Positions 36,269 to 44,834 of a stretch of DNA of 64,000 bases are shown here, in pieces. The stretch is from Lachnospiraceae bacterium (GTDB lineage Bacteria; Bacillota; Clostridia; Lachnospirales; Lachnospiraceae): contig VSNM01000023.1 of assembly GCA_009774245.1 (NCBI GenBank), positions 1-64,000 of the forward strand, written 5' to 3'. Position 1 is the first letter of the stretch. Every line of letters starts with the position of its first letter. Made by a program: the position numbers and the translations under genes. The notes below the pieces were generated by a model that was not told the DNA's origin, ran no database searches, and saw only the letters and a program-made list of their open reading frames with translations.

Positions 36269-37561
36269 TCAGTCAGTATCATCCGTTCCGGCCACCCTCA
36301 CGCTTTCCATCCTGACTGCGTAAGGTCCTTCGTACGCGTCGTTTTGATAGCGCTCCCTGGAAAATACCATATTTCCCTGTACCTCCAGGATACTGCCATT
36401 GATCGAGCCGCCTGTCACAGGCGTCACATTTTCGCCGTCATATAAAAACGCCAGCCGGATTTCCCCGCCAAAATGTCCTGACAGGATATCCATCTGAAAA
36501 TCGGAAAAGCTCACGATATGCAGATACGGAGACGACTTTAGCTCCTCCATCGTCCTGCTTCCGACCGGCACCGAGATACTGGTGTAATCCCCTGTCGGTT
36601 CAATGCCAAGATAATAAGAAGTCCTGCATCCTCCATGAAGCATTTTCAGTGTCCCGTTCTCCATCAGCAGCCGGTCCTTCATCGGGATACCCTCATCACT
36701 GTAAGGCTCTTTCGCTTTCATATAAATCGTAAGCGCATCCCCCTGTACTGCATCTCCCTGTACATGATCGCCAATCTGATAATTGGAATATTTCTGGTAA
36801 ACGACGCCTGCATTGGAGCGTCCACAGTAGTACTGCAGGAGCTGCTGCAGATTTTCCCCAGATAAAAGAATCGTATATTTCCCCGCACTAGGTAGTGTGT
36901 TCGCCTCCGCCCTTGCCTGCGTCATCGCAAAAGCCTCCTCCACATCACGACGCAATGCGTCAGGACTGGCATCATGATAGGAAAACTGATGAAATGTCTC
37001 CACGTCGCGGGGCTTGATGCACTGCACCACATATTCCCCGGAAACCAGATACGTCTCATAGCTGACATCCACGTCCCTGGAATTTACAATCCGTCGCACA
37101 ATGTGCTTTACAAATACTTCCGCAGAATTGATAAACACCTTCTCGGAAGTGTCCGCTTCATACAATGCCTCCACGATCTGCCGGGTACTCTCCTCGAGGC
37201 TCTGCCCTGCAAACCGGCTGGTTGACGGGACAAACTCCTCCCTTTTTCCGGCGTTTAATTCATAGTACTCATTGCACACCAGCGCCGCCGCATGATATGC
37301 TTTCTGCAATGCTTCCCTGATTTCCTCCGTCTCCATTTCCGGATGGATATGAACCATTGAGGAGCCCAGCATCTGCTTCCCGGCCTCCTCATGCGAACAA
37401 AACACGGAAACAACGTAATCTGTCACATCGGTCCGTCTCCTCAAATCCAGCTTTTTCCTGACATAAAAACTCTCCAATGACTCCTGCACACTCTCTATGA
37501 TGCGGTATTCCGCTATCCCCTGCTGCTCTAACACAGCCTTAATCTGTTCGATCAAACTCAT
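36269..37561 (-). CDS. TldD/PmbA family protein, TldE-like subunit
   Basis: A 430-residue protein of the TldD/PmbA family, non-catalytic E-type: it lacks the HExxxH motif and ends with the conserved TPVTGGSINGSI turn. In known systems TldD and TldE form a heteromeric zinc peptidase that degrades unfolded peptides and matures some modified peptides. It lies 29 bp downstream of the tldD gene. Its 3' end is duplicated on the far side of the 35095 gene. Confidence 0.85.
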   Translation of the reverse strand: MSLIEQIKAVLEQQGIAEYRIIESVQESLESFYVRKKLDLRRRTDVTDYVVSVFCSHEEAGKQMLGSSMVHIHPEMETEEIREALQKAYHAAALVCNEYYELNAGKREEFVPSTSRFAGQSLEESTRQIVEALYEADTSEKVFINSAEVFVKHIVRRIVNSRDVDVSYETYLVSGEYVVQCIKPRDVETFHQFSYHDASPDALRRDVEEAFAMTQARAEANTLPSAGKYTILLSGENLQQLLQYYCGRSNAGVVYQKYSNYQIGDHVQGDAVQGDALTIYMKAKEPYSDEGIPMKDRLLMENGTLKMLHGGCRTSYYLGIEPTGDYTSISVPVGSRTMEELKSSPYLHIVSFSDFQMDILSGHFGGEIRLAFLYDGENVTPVTGGSINGSILEVQGNMVFSRERYQNDAYEGPYAVRMESVRVAGTDDTD

Positions 37562-37590
37562 TCCCTGCCTTTCACTATATTATGAAATCA

Positions 37591-39021
37591 TTATCCAAGA
37601 CGGATTCTTGCCTTGATATAAGGACCTCCATCGGATACTTTTACCCACTCCTTATGTCCTTTTCCACACATGCCGCTGCCGCATAGCGATACTTCTCCTG
37701 ACATCATGGAAATGGATTTTAACAAATCAGGAACATAGCCTGTGAGGACGATCGGGGAATATATTTTCCCAGTCAGCTTTCCATCGCGGATTTCCCTCGC
37801 GATATTGACCATACACTGAATCCCCCAATTCTTTGGATCTTCCATGCCGCTTTGTGGATTTTCCAACAGAAAACCATACTGAATCGATGCGATCATCTCC
37901 TCCCTTGTGTTTGTCCCACCCTCAAAAAAGGTATTGGTCATGCGGGTGTATGCTTTCCTGCGAAAGCTCTCCCTCCTGCCGTTTCCGGTCGGACATGTTT
38001 TTAGAAGCATGGCAGACTGCAGGTCACTGATTCCACTTTTCAGGATACCTTTCTCGATCACCGTTGTGTCATGTGCCATCGTTCCCTCATCGTCAAAAAA
38101 GTAAGATGCCACCTCATTGGCTGCGGAAGCGCCGTCGTGCATCGTGACAAGCTCCGACGCCACACGCTCTCCTATATACTGCTCTGCCAGCGCGCGCTTC
38201 TTCACAAACATATCCATCTCAACGCCATGCCCGAACGCTTCATGCGCAATCATGCCCGTGACCTCCGGCGAACAGATGCAGTCGTATTCTCCCGGATGAA
38301 TCGGCTCGCTCTCCAAAAGCTCCTGTACGACTTCTGCACATTCCTCGACGTCCGCCTCAATCTGTGAGAGCATCTCCGCCCCGCCCAGATTGGAATACGC
38401 CTTGTAATATGTCTTGATCTCCTCCCCCTTTGCCGCGACAAAACACAATACCCCCGTCATCCACATAACATTCTGCTCCAGCTCGCGGTTCCCAGACAAA
38501 AACAGTTTCGTGTATTTCTGATAAATGCTTACCACCTGGCAATCCAGAATTTTCTCACTGGCTGCCAGCCCTTTCTCCTTGATCGCGGCAAGCTGCTTCA
38601 ATATCGCGTCATCTCCCAGCGCCTCGGGATCGATCTCATAATCCGTGCTGCCGCTAAATTCGGTCTTTTCCTCTGCCGGCACCTCGTACACACTCTCACA
38701 CAGTCCCTCCGGCATCATTTTGTCAGAAGCCTCCATCAGAGCCCGAATCCGGTCACAGATATCGTCCAGATTCTCCTCTGAAATCCGATTGAAAGAATAT
38801 TCTATATAGTGCTTTCCGTCTGATACCTTCGCCACAAATCCTCTGGAAGTTCCCCGCTCGCCTTCTCCAGCAGCCATACTTTTCCTTGAAACGTTGTAAT
38901 TTCCTGACTTTGCGTCCTCCGCCAAAATGGACGCATACGGATACTGCGCCAGCAGCATGTCCAATAATTTCCTGACCAGAGGTTTCTTCCTCCGAATAAA
39001 TAAGCTCTCCTGTACTTTCAT
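37591..39021 (-). CDS. tldD: TldD-type zinc metallopeptidase subunit
   Basis: A 476-residue catalytic TldD subunit. The zinc motif HEAFGH is at residues 260-265 (H260, E261, H265), followed by GVEMDMF. The C-terminal GMCGKGHKEWVKVSDGGPYI is also family-typical. It works with the TldE-like protein encoded next. No RiPP precursor is visible nearby. The HisI-like gene lies 19 bp upstream on the same strand. Confidence 0.9.
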   Translation of the reverse strand: MKVQESLFIRRKKPLVRKLLDMLLAQYPYASILAEDAKSGNYNVSRKSMAAGEGERGTSRGFVAKVSDGKHYIEYSFNRISEENLDDICDRIRALMEASDKMMPEGLCESVYEVPAEEKTEFSGSTDYEIDPEALGDDAILKQLAAIKEKGLAASEKILDCQVVSIYQKYTKLFLSGNRELEQNVMWMTGVLCFVAAKGEEIKTYYKAYSNLGGAEMLSQIEADVEECAEVVQELLESEPIHPGEYDCICSPEVTGMIAHEAFGHGVEMDMFVKKRALAEQYIGERVASELVTMHDGASAANEVASYFFDDEGTMAHDTTVIEKGILKSGISDLQSAMLLKTCPTGNGRRESFRRKAYTRMTNTFFEGGTNTREEMIASIQYGFLLENPQSGMEDPKNWGIQCMVNIAREIRDGKLTGKIYSPIVLTGYVPDLLKSISMMSGEVSLCGSGMCGKGHKEWVKVSDGGPYIKARIRLG

Positions 39022-39040
39022 GACTGCTCCTTCCTATTTT

Positions 39041-39499
39041 TTATTCCCTTTTATTATTCCCTGCAGTTTCCGCACATGATTCTCTTTCCACGTTGAGATT
39101 CACCAGCTTCATGCTGTCCATGTCCAGCCGCCTGTAGAAACAATTGTTTGCCACGCCTTTGTACGATGTATGGCAGATATTTCCATTCATCGGGCGGACC
39201 TTGTACACCAGCGAATTTTGCTCACAGTTGACAAAGATATCAACCAGCTCAAACTCATTTCCCGATGTCTTTCCCTTGTGCCACAGCTCATTGCGCGAGG
39301 TGCTCCAGAGCACTAATCTGCGCAGTCTGATCGACTCGAGCATCGCCTGCTCATTCGTGTATGCCACGAGAATTACCTCGCCGGTGTCCACATTCTGAAT
39401 CGCGACCGGAATCACCTCCTGACCGGACATGCTGGCGATTTTTTTGAAATCCAACTGTAATTCATCTGTCTCTTCTATACAACTCATTTTATAACCCAT
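39041..39499 (-). CDS. HisI-like protein with altered metal site
   Basis: A 152-residue homolog of phosphoribosyl-AMP cyclohydrolase. It keeps LVLWSTSRNELWHKGKTSGN and the three zinc Cys (C92, C109, C120). The Mg-binding DCDGD motif of real HisI is replaced by N91-C-E-Q-N95, so the histidine-pathway reaction is doubtful. It is not in a his operon but is sandwiched between a SHOCT-like gene and tldD. It may be a diverged enzyme with another substrate. Confidence 0.75.
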   Translation of the reverse strand: MGYKMSCIEETDELQLDFKKIASMSGQEVIPVAIQNVDTGEVILVAYTNEQAMLESIRLRRLVLWSTSRNELWHKGKTSGNEFELVDIFVNCEQNSLVYKVRPMNGNICHTSYKGVANNCFYRRLDMDSMKLVNLNVERESCAETAGNNKRE

Positions 39500-39543
39500 T
39501 TTGTTTTTTCCCTTCTACAGATCTTGGTATAGATGCTGTGTTT

Positions 39544-39575
39544 AGGAGCTGTAAAGAAATAACTTTACAGCTCCT
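39544..39575. repeat. 32-bp perfect palindrome, AGGAGCTGT family
   Basis: AGGAGCTGTAAAG and CTTTACAGCTCCT flank AAATAA. Its ends match those of the elements at 26718 and 31041. It lies between the SHOCT-like gene and the HisI-like gene and may also terminate transcription. Confidence 0.55.
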
Positions 39576-39623
39576 TGCGAAAGAAGAAGGGACGGTCTCC
39601 CGCCCCCCATGCAGAGGAATCTG

Positions 39624-40142
39624 CTACTGCAAGACATTCCTCACCTTTTCCTCATATTCTTCCTTGGTGATGATATCCATCTCATACTGCATCTGAATCT
39701 TCTTCAATATCTCAAAGTTATCATACTTCTTCTGCGCTTTTTCCAGTTTTTCGGCATATTCCTCCGCAGTGATCACATCCATGTCCCGCGCTCTGTCCAG
39801 CTTGCGTTTCTCATTCTCAAGCAGATCGAATGCCTTTTTCCTGTCCTTTTCGATCGAATGCTGTCTCACCTGCAGATCCTTCTGCGAGATCTGCTCTGTG
39901 AGATCTGCCATTTTTTCCAAATCCGGATTAATGGCCTCCAAAACGTCCGATACATCAAACTGTTCCGTGCGGAAAGAATCCGCGACGTACGCTACATATC
40001 TCTTGCCGATCTCCGCATACTGGCTCTCCAGCTTTTTCTCGATTGCCGCCTTTTGAATCTTGAGATTTGCAAGCTCTGTCTGCTCCTTTGTCACATTGCC
40101 GATTTCCTTTACCACCTTCGATGTCTTATCAAAAAAATCCAT
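39624..40142 (-). CDS. Coiled-coil protein with SHOCT-like repeats
   Basis: A 172-residue, highly charged helical protein beginning MDFFDKTSKVVKEIG. Two short SHOCT-like motifs are visible near the C terminus (MDVITAEEYAEKLEKA and MDIITKEEYEEKVRNV). The rest is predicted coiled coil. No membrane helix. It has GGAGGAG at 40142; an earlier in-frame start is not needed. It is separated by about 150 bp from aat. Function unknown, probably scaffolding. Confidence 0.65.
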   Translation of the reverse strand: MDFFDKTSKVVKEIGNVTKEQTELANLKIQKAAIEKKLESQYAEIGKRYVAYVADSFRTEQFDVSDVLEAINPDLEKMADLTEQISQKDLQVRQHSIEKDRKKAFDLLENEKRKLDRARDMDVITAEEYAEKLEKAQKKYDNFEILKKIQMQYEMDIITKEEYEEKVRNVLQ

Positions 40143-40294
40143 CTTGTCTCCTCCTGTTTTTCGCAGCGCACTCCCGTTTACCGAAAGCACACCGATTACT
40201 ACACTGTCGTTAATATGTTGTCCTTATTTTACCATTGATCACACAAATAAACTACCAAACTATTTCTAAAATATATGAAAAAAAGATAAACCTG

Positions 40295-40948
40295 TTATGG
40301 GTTCAATCCCTCCTGCAGCAGTCTGTCATACTCCTCCCACGAAATATACCTGCCACCCATACTCTCGAGATGCTCTGTGTGAAACTGGCAGTCAATGAAC
40401 AGAAATCCCTGCTGCTCCAAAAGCTGCGCAAAGGCAATCAGCGCTGTCTTGGAGCCGTTTTCTTTTTCGGAGAACATGCTCTCACCAAAAAAGCACCTGC
40501 CGATGCAGACTCCATAAAAACCGCCCGCGAGCCCGCCGTCCTCAAATACCTCCACGCTGACCGCATACCCCTGCTCATGCAGGCGGTGGTAGGCCTCTTC
40601 CATCTCGTCCGATATCCAGGTACCCACGTCAAACTCCCTCTTGATCCGGCAGCGATGCATGGTATCCGCAAAATCCCTGTTCAGAAGGACACGAAATTCA
40701 TGTTTTTTCATAAATTTTTTCATGGAACGGGAAATATGAATCTCACTTGGAAAAATGACAAAGCGCTCCTTGGGACACCACCACAGGATCTCCTCGCCCG
40801 GGTTATACCACGGGAAAATTCCATGGGAGTACGCCAGTAAAAGGCGCTCGACACACAGATCCCCGCCTGCGGCAAGGAGTCCGTCTTCCCTCGCGAGCGT
40901 CGGGTGCGGAAACCATATCTCTTTTTTGCTGATGCGAAATACGGGCAT
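40295..40948 (-). CDS. aat: Leucyl/phenylalanyl-tRNA-protein transferase
   Basis: A 217-residue enzyme that adds Leu or Phe to proteins with N-terminal Arg or Lys, creating N-degrons. Family marks are FPHPTLAREDGLLAAGGDL, YSHGIFPWY and the MYSHGIFPW-like core, with GGRYISWEEY at the end. It lies 21 bp downstream of clpA, so the N-degron enzyme, unfoldase and adaptor are encoded together. Confidence 0.95.
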   Translation of the reverse strand: MPVFRISKKEIWFPHPTLAREDGLLAAGGDLCVERLLLAYSHGIFPWYNPGEEILWWCPKERFVIFPSEIHISRSMKKFMKKHEFRVLLNRDFADTMHRCRIKREFDVGTWISDEMEEAYHRLHEQGYAVSVEVFEDGGLAGGFYGVCIGRCFFGESMFSEKENGSKTALIAFAQLLEQQGFLFIDCQFHTEHLESMGGRYISWEEYDRLLQEGLNP

Positions 40949-40969
40949 GATTTATCACCTTCTCACTTC

Positions 40970-43297
40970 CTAAGCCTTCGCTTTTGCCCGGACGCTCTTT
41001 TTCGTTTTTTCCTGCGGATATTCCAGCAAAAATCCGTCCTCCGCGGCTGACAGTCTGCATTTTCCGCCCTTTTTCAGCCTGCCAAACAGGATTTCGTCCA
41101 CCAGGAGCGGTTTCACCTCTCCCTGAATCACGCGGTCGATCTCCCTTGCTCCAAACTCCGTCGAAATTCCCTTCTTTTCCAGCAGCTTCTTTGCCGCCGC
41201 GTCCACCGACAGTTCCACTTTTTTCAGCAGAAGCATCTTCTGCAGTTCCCCAAGCTTTTTCTCCGTGACCTGTCCTGCCATCACATCGTCCATGCCGTGG
41301 AACACGACAATCTTGTTCAGGCGGTTGCGGAACTCCGGCTGGAAAATGCGTCTGACTTCTTCCATAATCACGTCCGCCCTGACATCCTGTCCCATAAACC
41401 CGATGCCATGCTTTCCGATACGGCTCGCCCCCGCGTTGGAGGTCATGATGACAATCACATTGCGGAAATCCGCCTTTCTGCCCTGATTGTCCGTGAGCGT
41501 GGCATAGTCCATCACCTGCAGGAGAATGTTGTATATGTCCGGATGCGCCTTTTCGATCTCATCCAGCAACAAAACAGAATGTGGATTCTTGCGAATCTCT
41601 TCTGTTAAAAGTCCGCCTTCCTCATAGCCGACATACCCCGCCGGCGAGCCGATCAGCTTTGCGACTGCATGTTTTTCCTCGTACTCACTCATGTCAAAGC
41701 GAATCAGCTTCACGCCCAGTTCATCTGCCAGACTTCTTGCGATCTCCGTTTTGCCGACGCCTGTCGGTCCCACAAAGAGCAGGCTCGCCAGTGGCTTGCC
41801 CTCCTCCAAAAGCCCTGCCCTTGAAAATTTGACCGCGTTGACAACCTGCGCGATCGCTTCATTCTGCCCATACACGCGGCTCTTCAGGCGCTTTTCAAGC
41901 GTCGCGAGCGTCTCAATCTCGTCATGCTCCACCACCTGTTTGGGAATCTGACAGGTCTTGGACAGAATTTCGTCAATCAGATTCTTTCCGACAGTCTGCG
42001 TTTTCTGTTCCAGTGGATGCAGTCTGCGGTACGCGCCCGCCTCATCGATCAGGTCGATCGCCTTGTCCGGCAGATAACGCTCATTGACATATTTTGCGCT
42101 CATGCTGACCGCATACGCGATCACGCCCTTTCCATAAGTTACCCCGTGAAATGTCTCATAACTTTTCTTCAATCCCTCTAAAATACGCGTGGCGTCTTCT
42201 ATATCCGGTTCCTTGATATCAATGTTTTGAAACCGTCTCACCAGACTCTTGCTCTTCTCAAAATGTTTCTTGTACTCCTCATAGGTAGTCGCCCCGATAA
42301 AGCGCACACTCCCCGCCGCCAGATAAGGCTTTAGCATATTCGAGATGTCAAAAGCGCCTCCGTTCACCGCACCGGCGCCGACGATATTATGGATTTCATC
42401 GATGTAGACAATCGGTTTCTCCTCGCGGCTGATACTGTCCATCACCCGCTTGAAACGTTTCTCAAAATCACCGCGGAACTGTGTCCCCGCGATCAGGCTT
42501 CCGAGATCGAGCGAAAAAATATGCGCGCCTTTCAACGGTTCGGGAACCTGGTCCTCCTCGATCAGCCTAGCAAGACCGTAAGTAATCGCCGTCTTGCCAA
42601 CGCCCGGCTCACCGATATGAAGCGGATTGTTCTTCTCCTTACGGCAGAGAATCTGCATCGTGCGCTCCAGCTCCTCCTCCCGTCCGATCAGCGGATTGAC
42701 GCCCTCCAGCGCATCGTTCAGGCAGACGGCAAACTGCTGCCATACCTGACCTGTCTTTTCCACATCCTGCGCGCATTCGTCATCAGAATCTTCCTCGTTC
42801 CTACCGCCTCTTGAATCCCTGCCGGCCGTTTGTCCTCCGCTCCTGCCAGCCCGCCTGTCAGATGACCACTCCTCATATAAAATAGTCATCTGCTGCAAAA
42901 GCTCAGCGTGCTCTACGCCCTGCAGCTGCATATAGTATACCGCATAGCTCTCTTCCAGCTCAAACATTGCATGGACAATGTGCATCAGACCGACTACATT
43001 TTTCCCGCTACCCTGCGCTGACTGCAGCGCAAAGGACAGCATGGTTCCCATCCCCGCGGAAAACTCCGGGTTCTGGTTCTCGGGACTGACAGATACCATA
43101 TATTCATTGAAATAGCCCTCCAACTGCTCCGACAGCTCCCGAACACTTCCGCCACAGTCCTCAAATGCCTCTGCGAAAATCTTGTTTCCGCATATGACGT
43201 ACAACACCAGCTCCGGCGTGACAAGCTCATAATGCCTGTCTTTCGCCAAAACCATCACGGAATTGATGATTTCCGCCACTTCTCTTGTTACCTGCAT
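40970..43297 (-). CDS. clpA: ClpA-type AAA+ unfoldase
   Basis: A 775-residue double AAA+ ATPase. It has an N-domain (about 1-150), a Glu/Asp/Arg-rich linker, a first ATPase domain (GEPGVGKTA) and a second (GPTGVGKTE). The IGFMGQD loop near the end fits the ClpP-docking IGF/IGL motif. No ClpB/ClpC middle domain is present, so it is ClpA rather than ClpC. It feeds substrates to ClpP, which is not in this window. It lies 15 bp downstream of clpS. Confidence 0.94.
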   Translation of the reverse strand: MQVTREVAEIINSVMVLAKDRHYELVTPELVLYVICGNKIFAEAFEDCGGSVRELSEQLEGYFNEYMVSVSPENQNPEFSAGMGTMLSFALQSAQGSGKNVVGLMHIVHAMFELEESYAVYYMQLQGVEHAELLQQMTILYEEWSSDRRAGRSGGQTAGRDSRGGRNEEDSDDECAQDVEKTGQVWQQFAVCLNDALEGVNPLIGREEELERTMQILCRKEKNNPLHIGEPGVGKTAITYGLARLIEEDQVPEPLKGAHIFSLDLGSLIAGTQFRGDFEKRFKRVMDSISREEKPIVYIDEIHNIVGAGAVNGGAFDISNMLKPYLAAGSVRFIGATTYEEYKKHFEKSKSLVRRFQNIDIKEPDIEDATRILEGLKKSYETFHGVTYGKGVIAYAVSMSAKYVNERYLPDKAIDLIDEAGAYRRLHPLEQKTQTVGKNLIDEILSKTCQIPKQVVEHDEIETLATLEKRLKSRVYGQNEAIAQVVNAVKFSRAGLLEEGKPLASLLFVGPTGVGKTEIARSLADELGVKLIRFDMSEYEEKHAVAKLIGSPAGYVGYEEGGLLTEEIRKNPHSVLLLDEIEKAHPDIYNILLQVMDYATLTDNQGRKADFRNVIVIMTSNAGASRIGKHGIGFMGQDVRADVIMEEVRRIFQPEFRNRLNKIVVFHGMDDVMAGQVTEKKLGELQKMLLLKKVELSVDAAAKKLLEKKGISTEFGAREIDRVIQGEVKPLLVDEILFGRLKKGGKCRLSAAEDGFLLEYPQEKTKKSVRAKAKA

Positions 43298-43312
43298 ATT
43301 TCCTCCCCTGTA

Positions 43313-43606
43313 TTACTCCAATGTCATTCGAAACGGAAATCCCTCCGCTTTTGCTCTTGCTGCCGCTGTCTGTACTTTGGACACGGCGATATCATACGGA
43401 TAGGAGCCCACCACAGCCTTTCCAGTCTCATGCACCAGCAGCATCAGACGCTCCGCCTCTATCTCGTCTTTATGAAAAATATCCCTCAGTATATCAACCA
43501 CAAAATCCATCGTGGTAAAGTCATCATTGTGCATGATGACCTTGTAATGCTTTGGTTCCCGTATTCTGATGCGGGTACTCTCCCTTGTCTCTCCCTGTAT
43601 TGCCAT
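43313..43606 (-). CDS. clpS: ClpS N-degron adaptor
   Basis: A 97-residue adaptor that delivers N-degron proteins to ClpA. The conserved MHNDDFTTMDFVVDIL and VHETGKAVVG segments are present, including the Asp/His residues of the N-terminal-residue pocket. Ends VQTAAARAKAEGFPFRM. It begins 15 bp after the VWA gene, so it probably shares the upstream operon's transcript. Full-length. Confidence 0.95.
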   Translation of the reverse strand: MAIQGETRESTRIRIREPKHYKVIMHNDDFTTMDFVVDILRDIFHKDEIEAERLMLLVHETGKAVVGSYPYDIAVSKVQTAAARAKAEGFPFRMTLE

Positions 43607-43621
43607 CTAATATTACCTCGA

Positions 43622-44803
43622 TCACACTTTTTTCGTTTTTTTATCAAACTGTGATAAATCCTGCCCTTTCAACGCCTTCTCCAGCAATTCCGGCAAAAGC
43701 TGCGGTGTGCAGGCAAAACATGGCACGCCAAGCCCCGCAAGCCTCTGCGCCGTCTGCTCATCATAATACGGCCTGCCGCCGTCCGCGATCGCAAGCAGGC
43801 TGATCACCGTCACTCCGGATTCCTTCATGTCACCGATGCGCCGCAGAAGTCCAGCCCTGTTTCCCCCCTCATACAAATCAGAGATCAGGAAAAACAGCGT
43901 TTTCGCCGGATTCTCTATAAACTGCTCGCAGTATGCAATCGACTTATTAATATCCGTGCCGCCCCCGAGCTGGAATCCAAACAACAGATCGACCGGATCG
44001 TCGCTCTTCTCTGTCAGATCGACGATATTCGTGTCAAACGCGACGATCCTTGTCTTGATACTCGCCATACTCGCCAGGATACAACTGATAATCGATGAAT
44101 ATATGACGGACTCTCCCATCGAACCGCTCTGGTCAATGTCGAGTATGATGGTCCACTTATTCGCCGCCGTGGTACTCGTCCGGTCAAAAAAGTAAAAATG
44201 TTCTGGCACGATCGTCTTGAGATCAGGATTATAGTGCTTTAGATTACGGCTTATGGTCATCTTGTAATCCATCGCCGACGCGGAGGGAATCGGTGAATGT
44301 TTTCGCTTATTGACCGCAGCGGTTACAGCACGTCTGATATCCTGCTCCAGCAACTTATTGATTTCCTCCACGATCTTCCTGATAAACTCCCGGACACTCT
44401 CCTTGGAACGCTTTGGTATCTGGTCTTTTAACATCAGGATGGTGGACGCCAGGTTGATATCCGGCTCCATATTTTCCAGAAGCTCCGGCTCAAACAGCAA
44501 CTGTTTTAATCCGCATCGCGTCACCGCGTCGTTCTGAATGACTGTCACCAGCTCCTTGTCAAACAGTGTCCGCACATCGCCGAGCCACCGGCTGATCTGC
44601 GGGTTTGATGGTCCTCTTCCTGCACCACCCGCACCCTGACTGCCAAACCCGCCTCCCTCTGTGCGGTTGTAAATGGAAGCCAGCGCCTGATCCATTAAAT
44701 CCTGTTCCTGCGTCAACGCAAGGTCTGTCATTCCCGACAGGCGCCTGTCGCTCTCCTGCCCCAAAATCAGACGCCATCGGCTGATCTGTTCTTTTACTTC
44801 CAT
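43622..44803 (-). CDS. VWA domain protein, partner of the MoxR ATPase
   Basis: A 393-residue protein. The C-terminal von Willebrand A domain has MIDAS motif DIDQSGSMGES (D-x-S-x-S) around residue 225. The N-terminal half is helical with a Gly-rich loop. VWA proteins next to MoxR ATPases act as substrate or metal-cofactor partners, as in RavA-ViaA and CoxD-CoxE. It is cytosolic. It sits between DUF5682 and clpS, 31 bp after the former and 15 bp before the latter. Confidence 0.85.
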   Translation of the reverse strand: MEVKEQISRWRLILGQESDRRLSGMTDLALTQEQDLMDQALASIYNRTEGGGFGSQGAGGAGRGPSNPQISRWLGDVRTLFDKELVTVIQNDAVTRCGLKQLLFEPELLENMEPDINLASTILMLKDQIPKRSKESVREFIRKIVEEINKLLEQDIRRAVTAAVNKRKHSPIPSASAMDYKMTISRNLKHYNPDLKTIVPEHFYFFDRTSTTAANKWTIILDIDQSGSMGESVIYSSIISCILASMASIKTRIVAFDTNIVDLTEKSDDPVDLLFGFQLGGGTDINKSIAYCEQFIENPAKTLFFLISDLYEGGNRAGLLRRIGDMKESGVTVISLLAIADGGRPYYDEQTAQRLAGLGVPCFACTPQLLPELLEKALKGQDLSQFDKKTKKV

Positions 44804-44834
44804 ATGAATCCTCCTCAGTTCCTAATGCTTCCCG

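Noticed and set aside
39609..40238. 209-codon plus-strand frame
   Set aside because: Antisense of the Lys/Glu-rich coiled-coil gene, which gives Leu/Phe-rich shadow translation.
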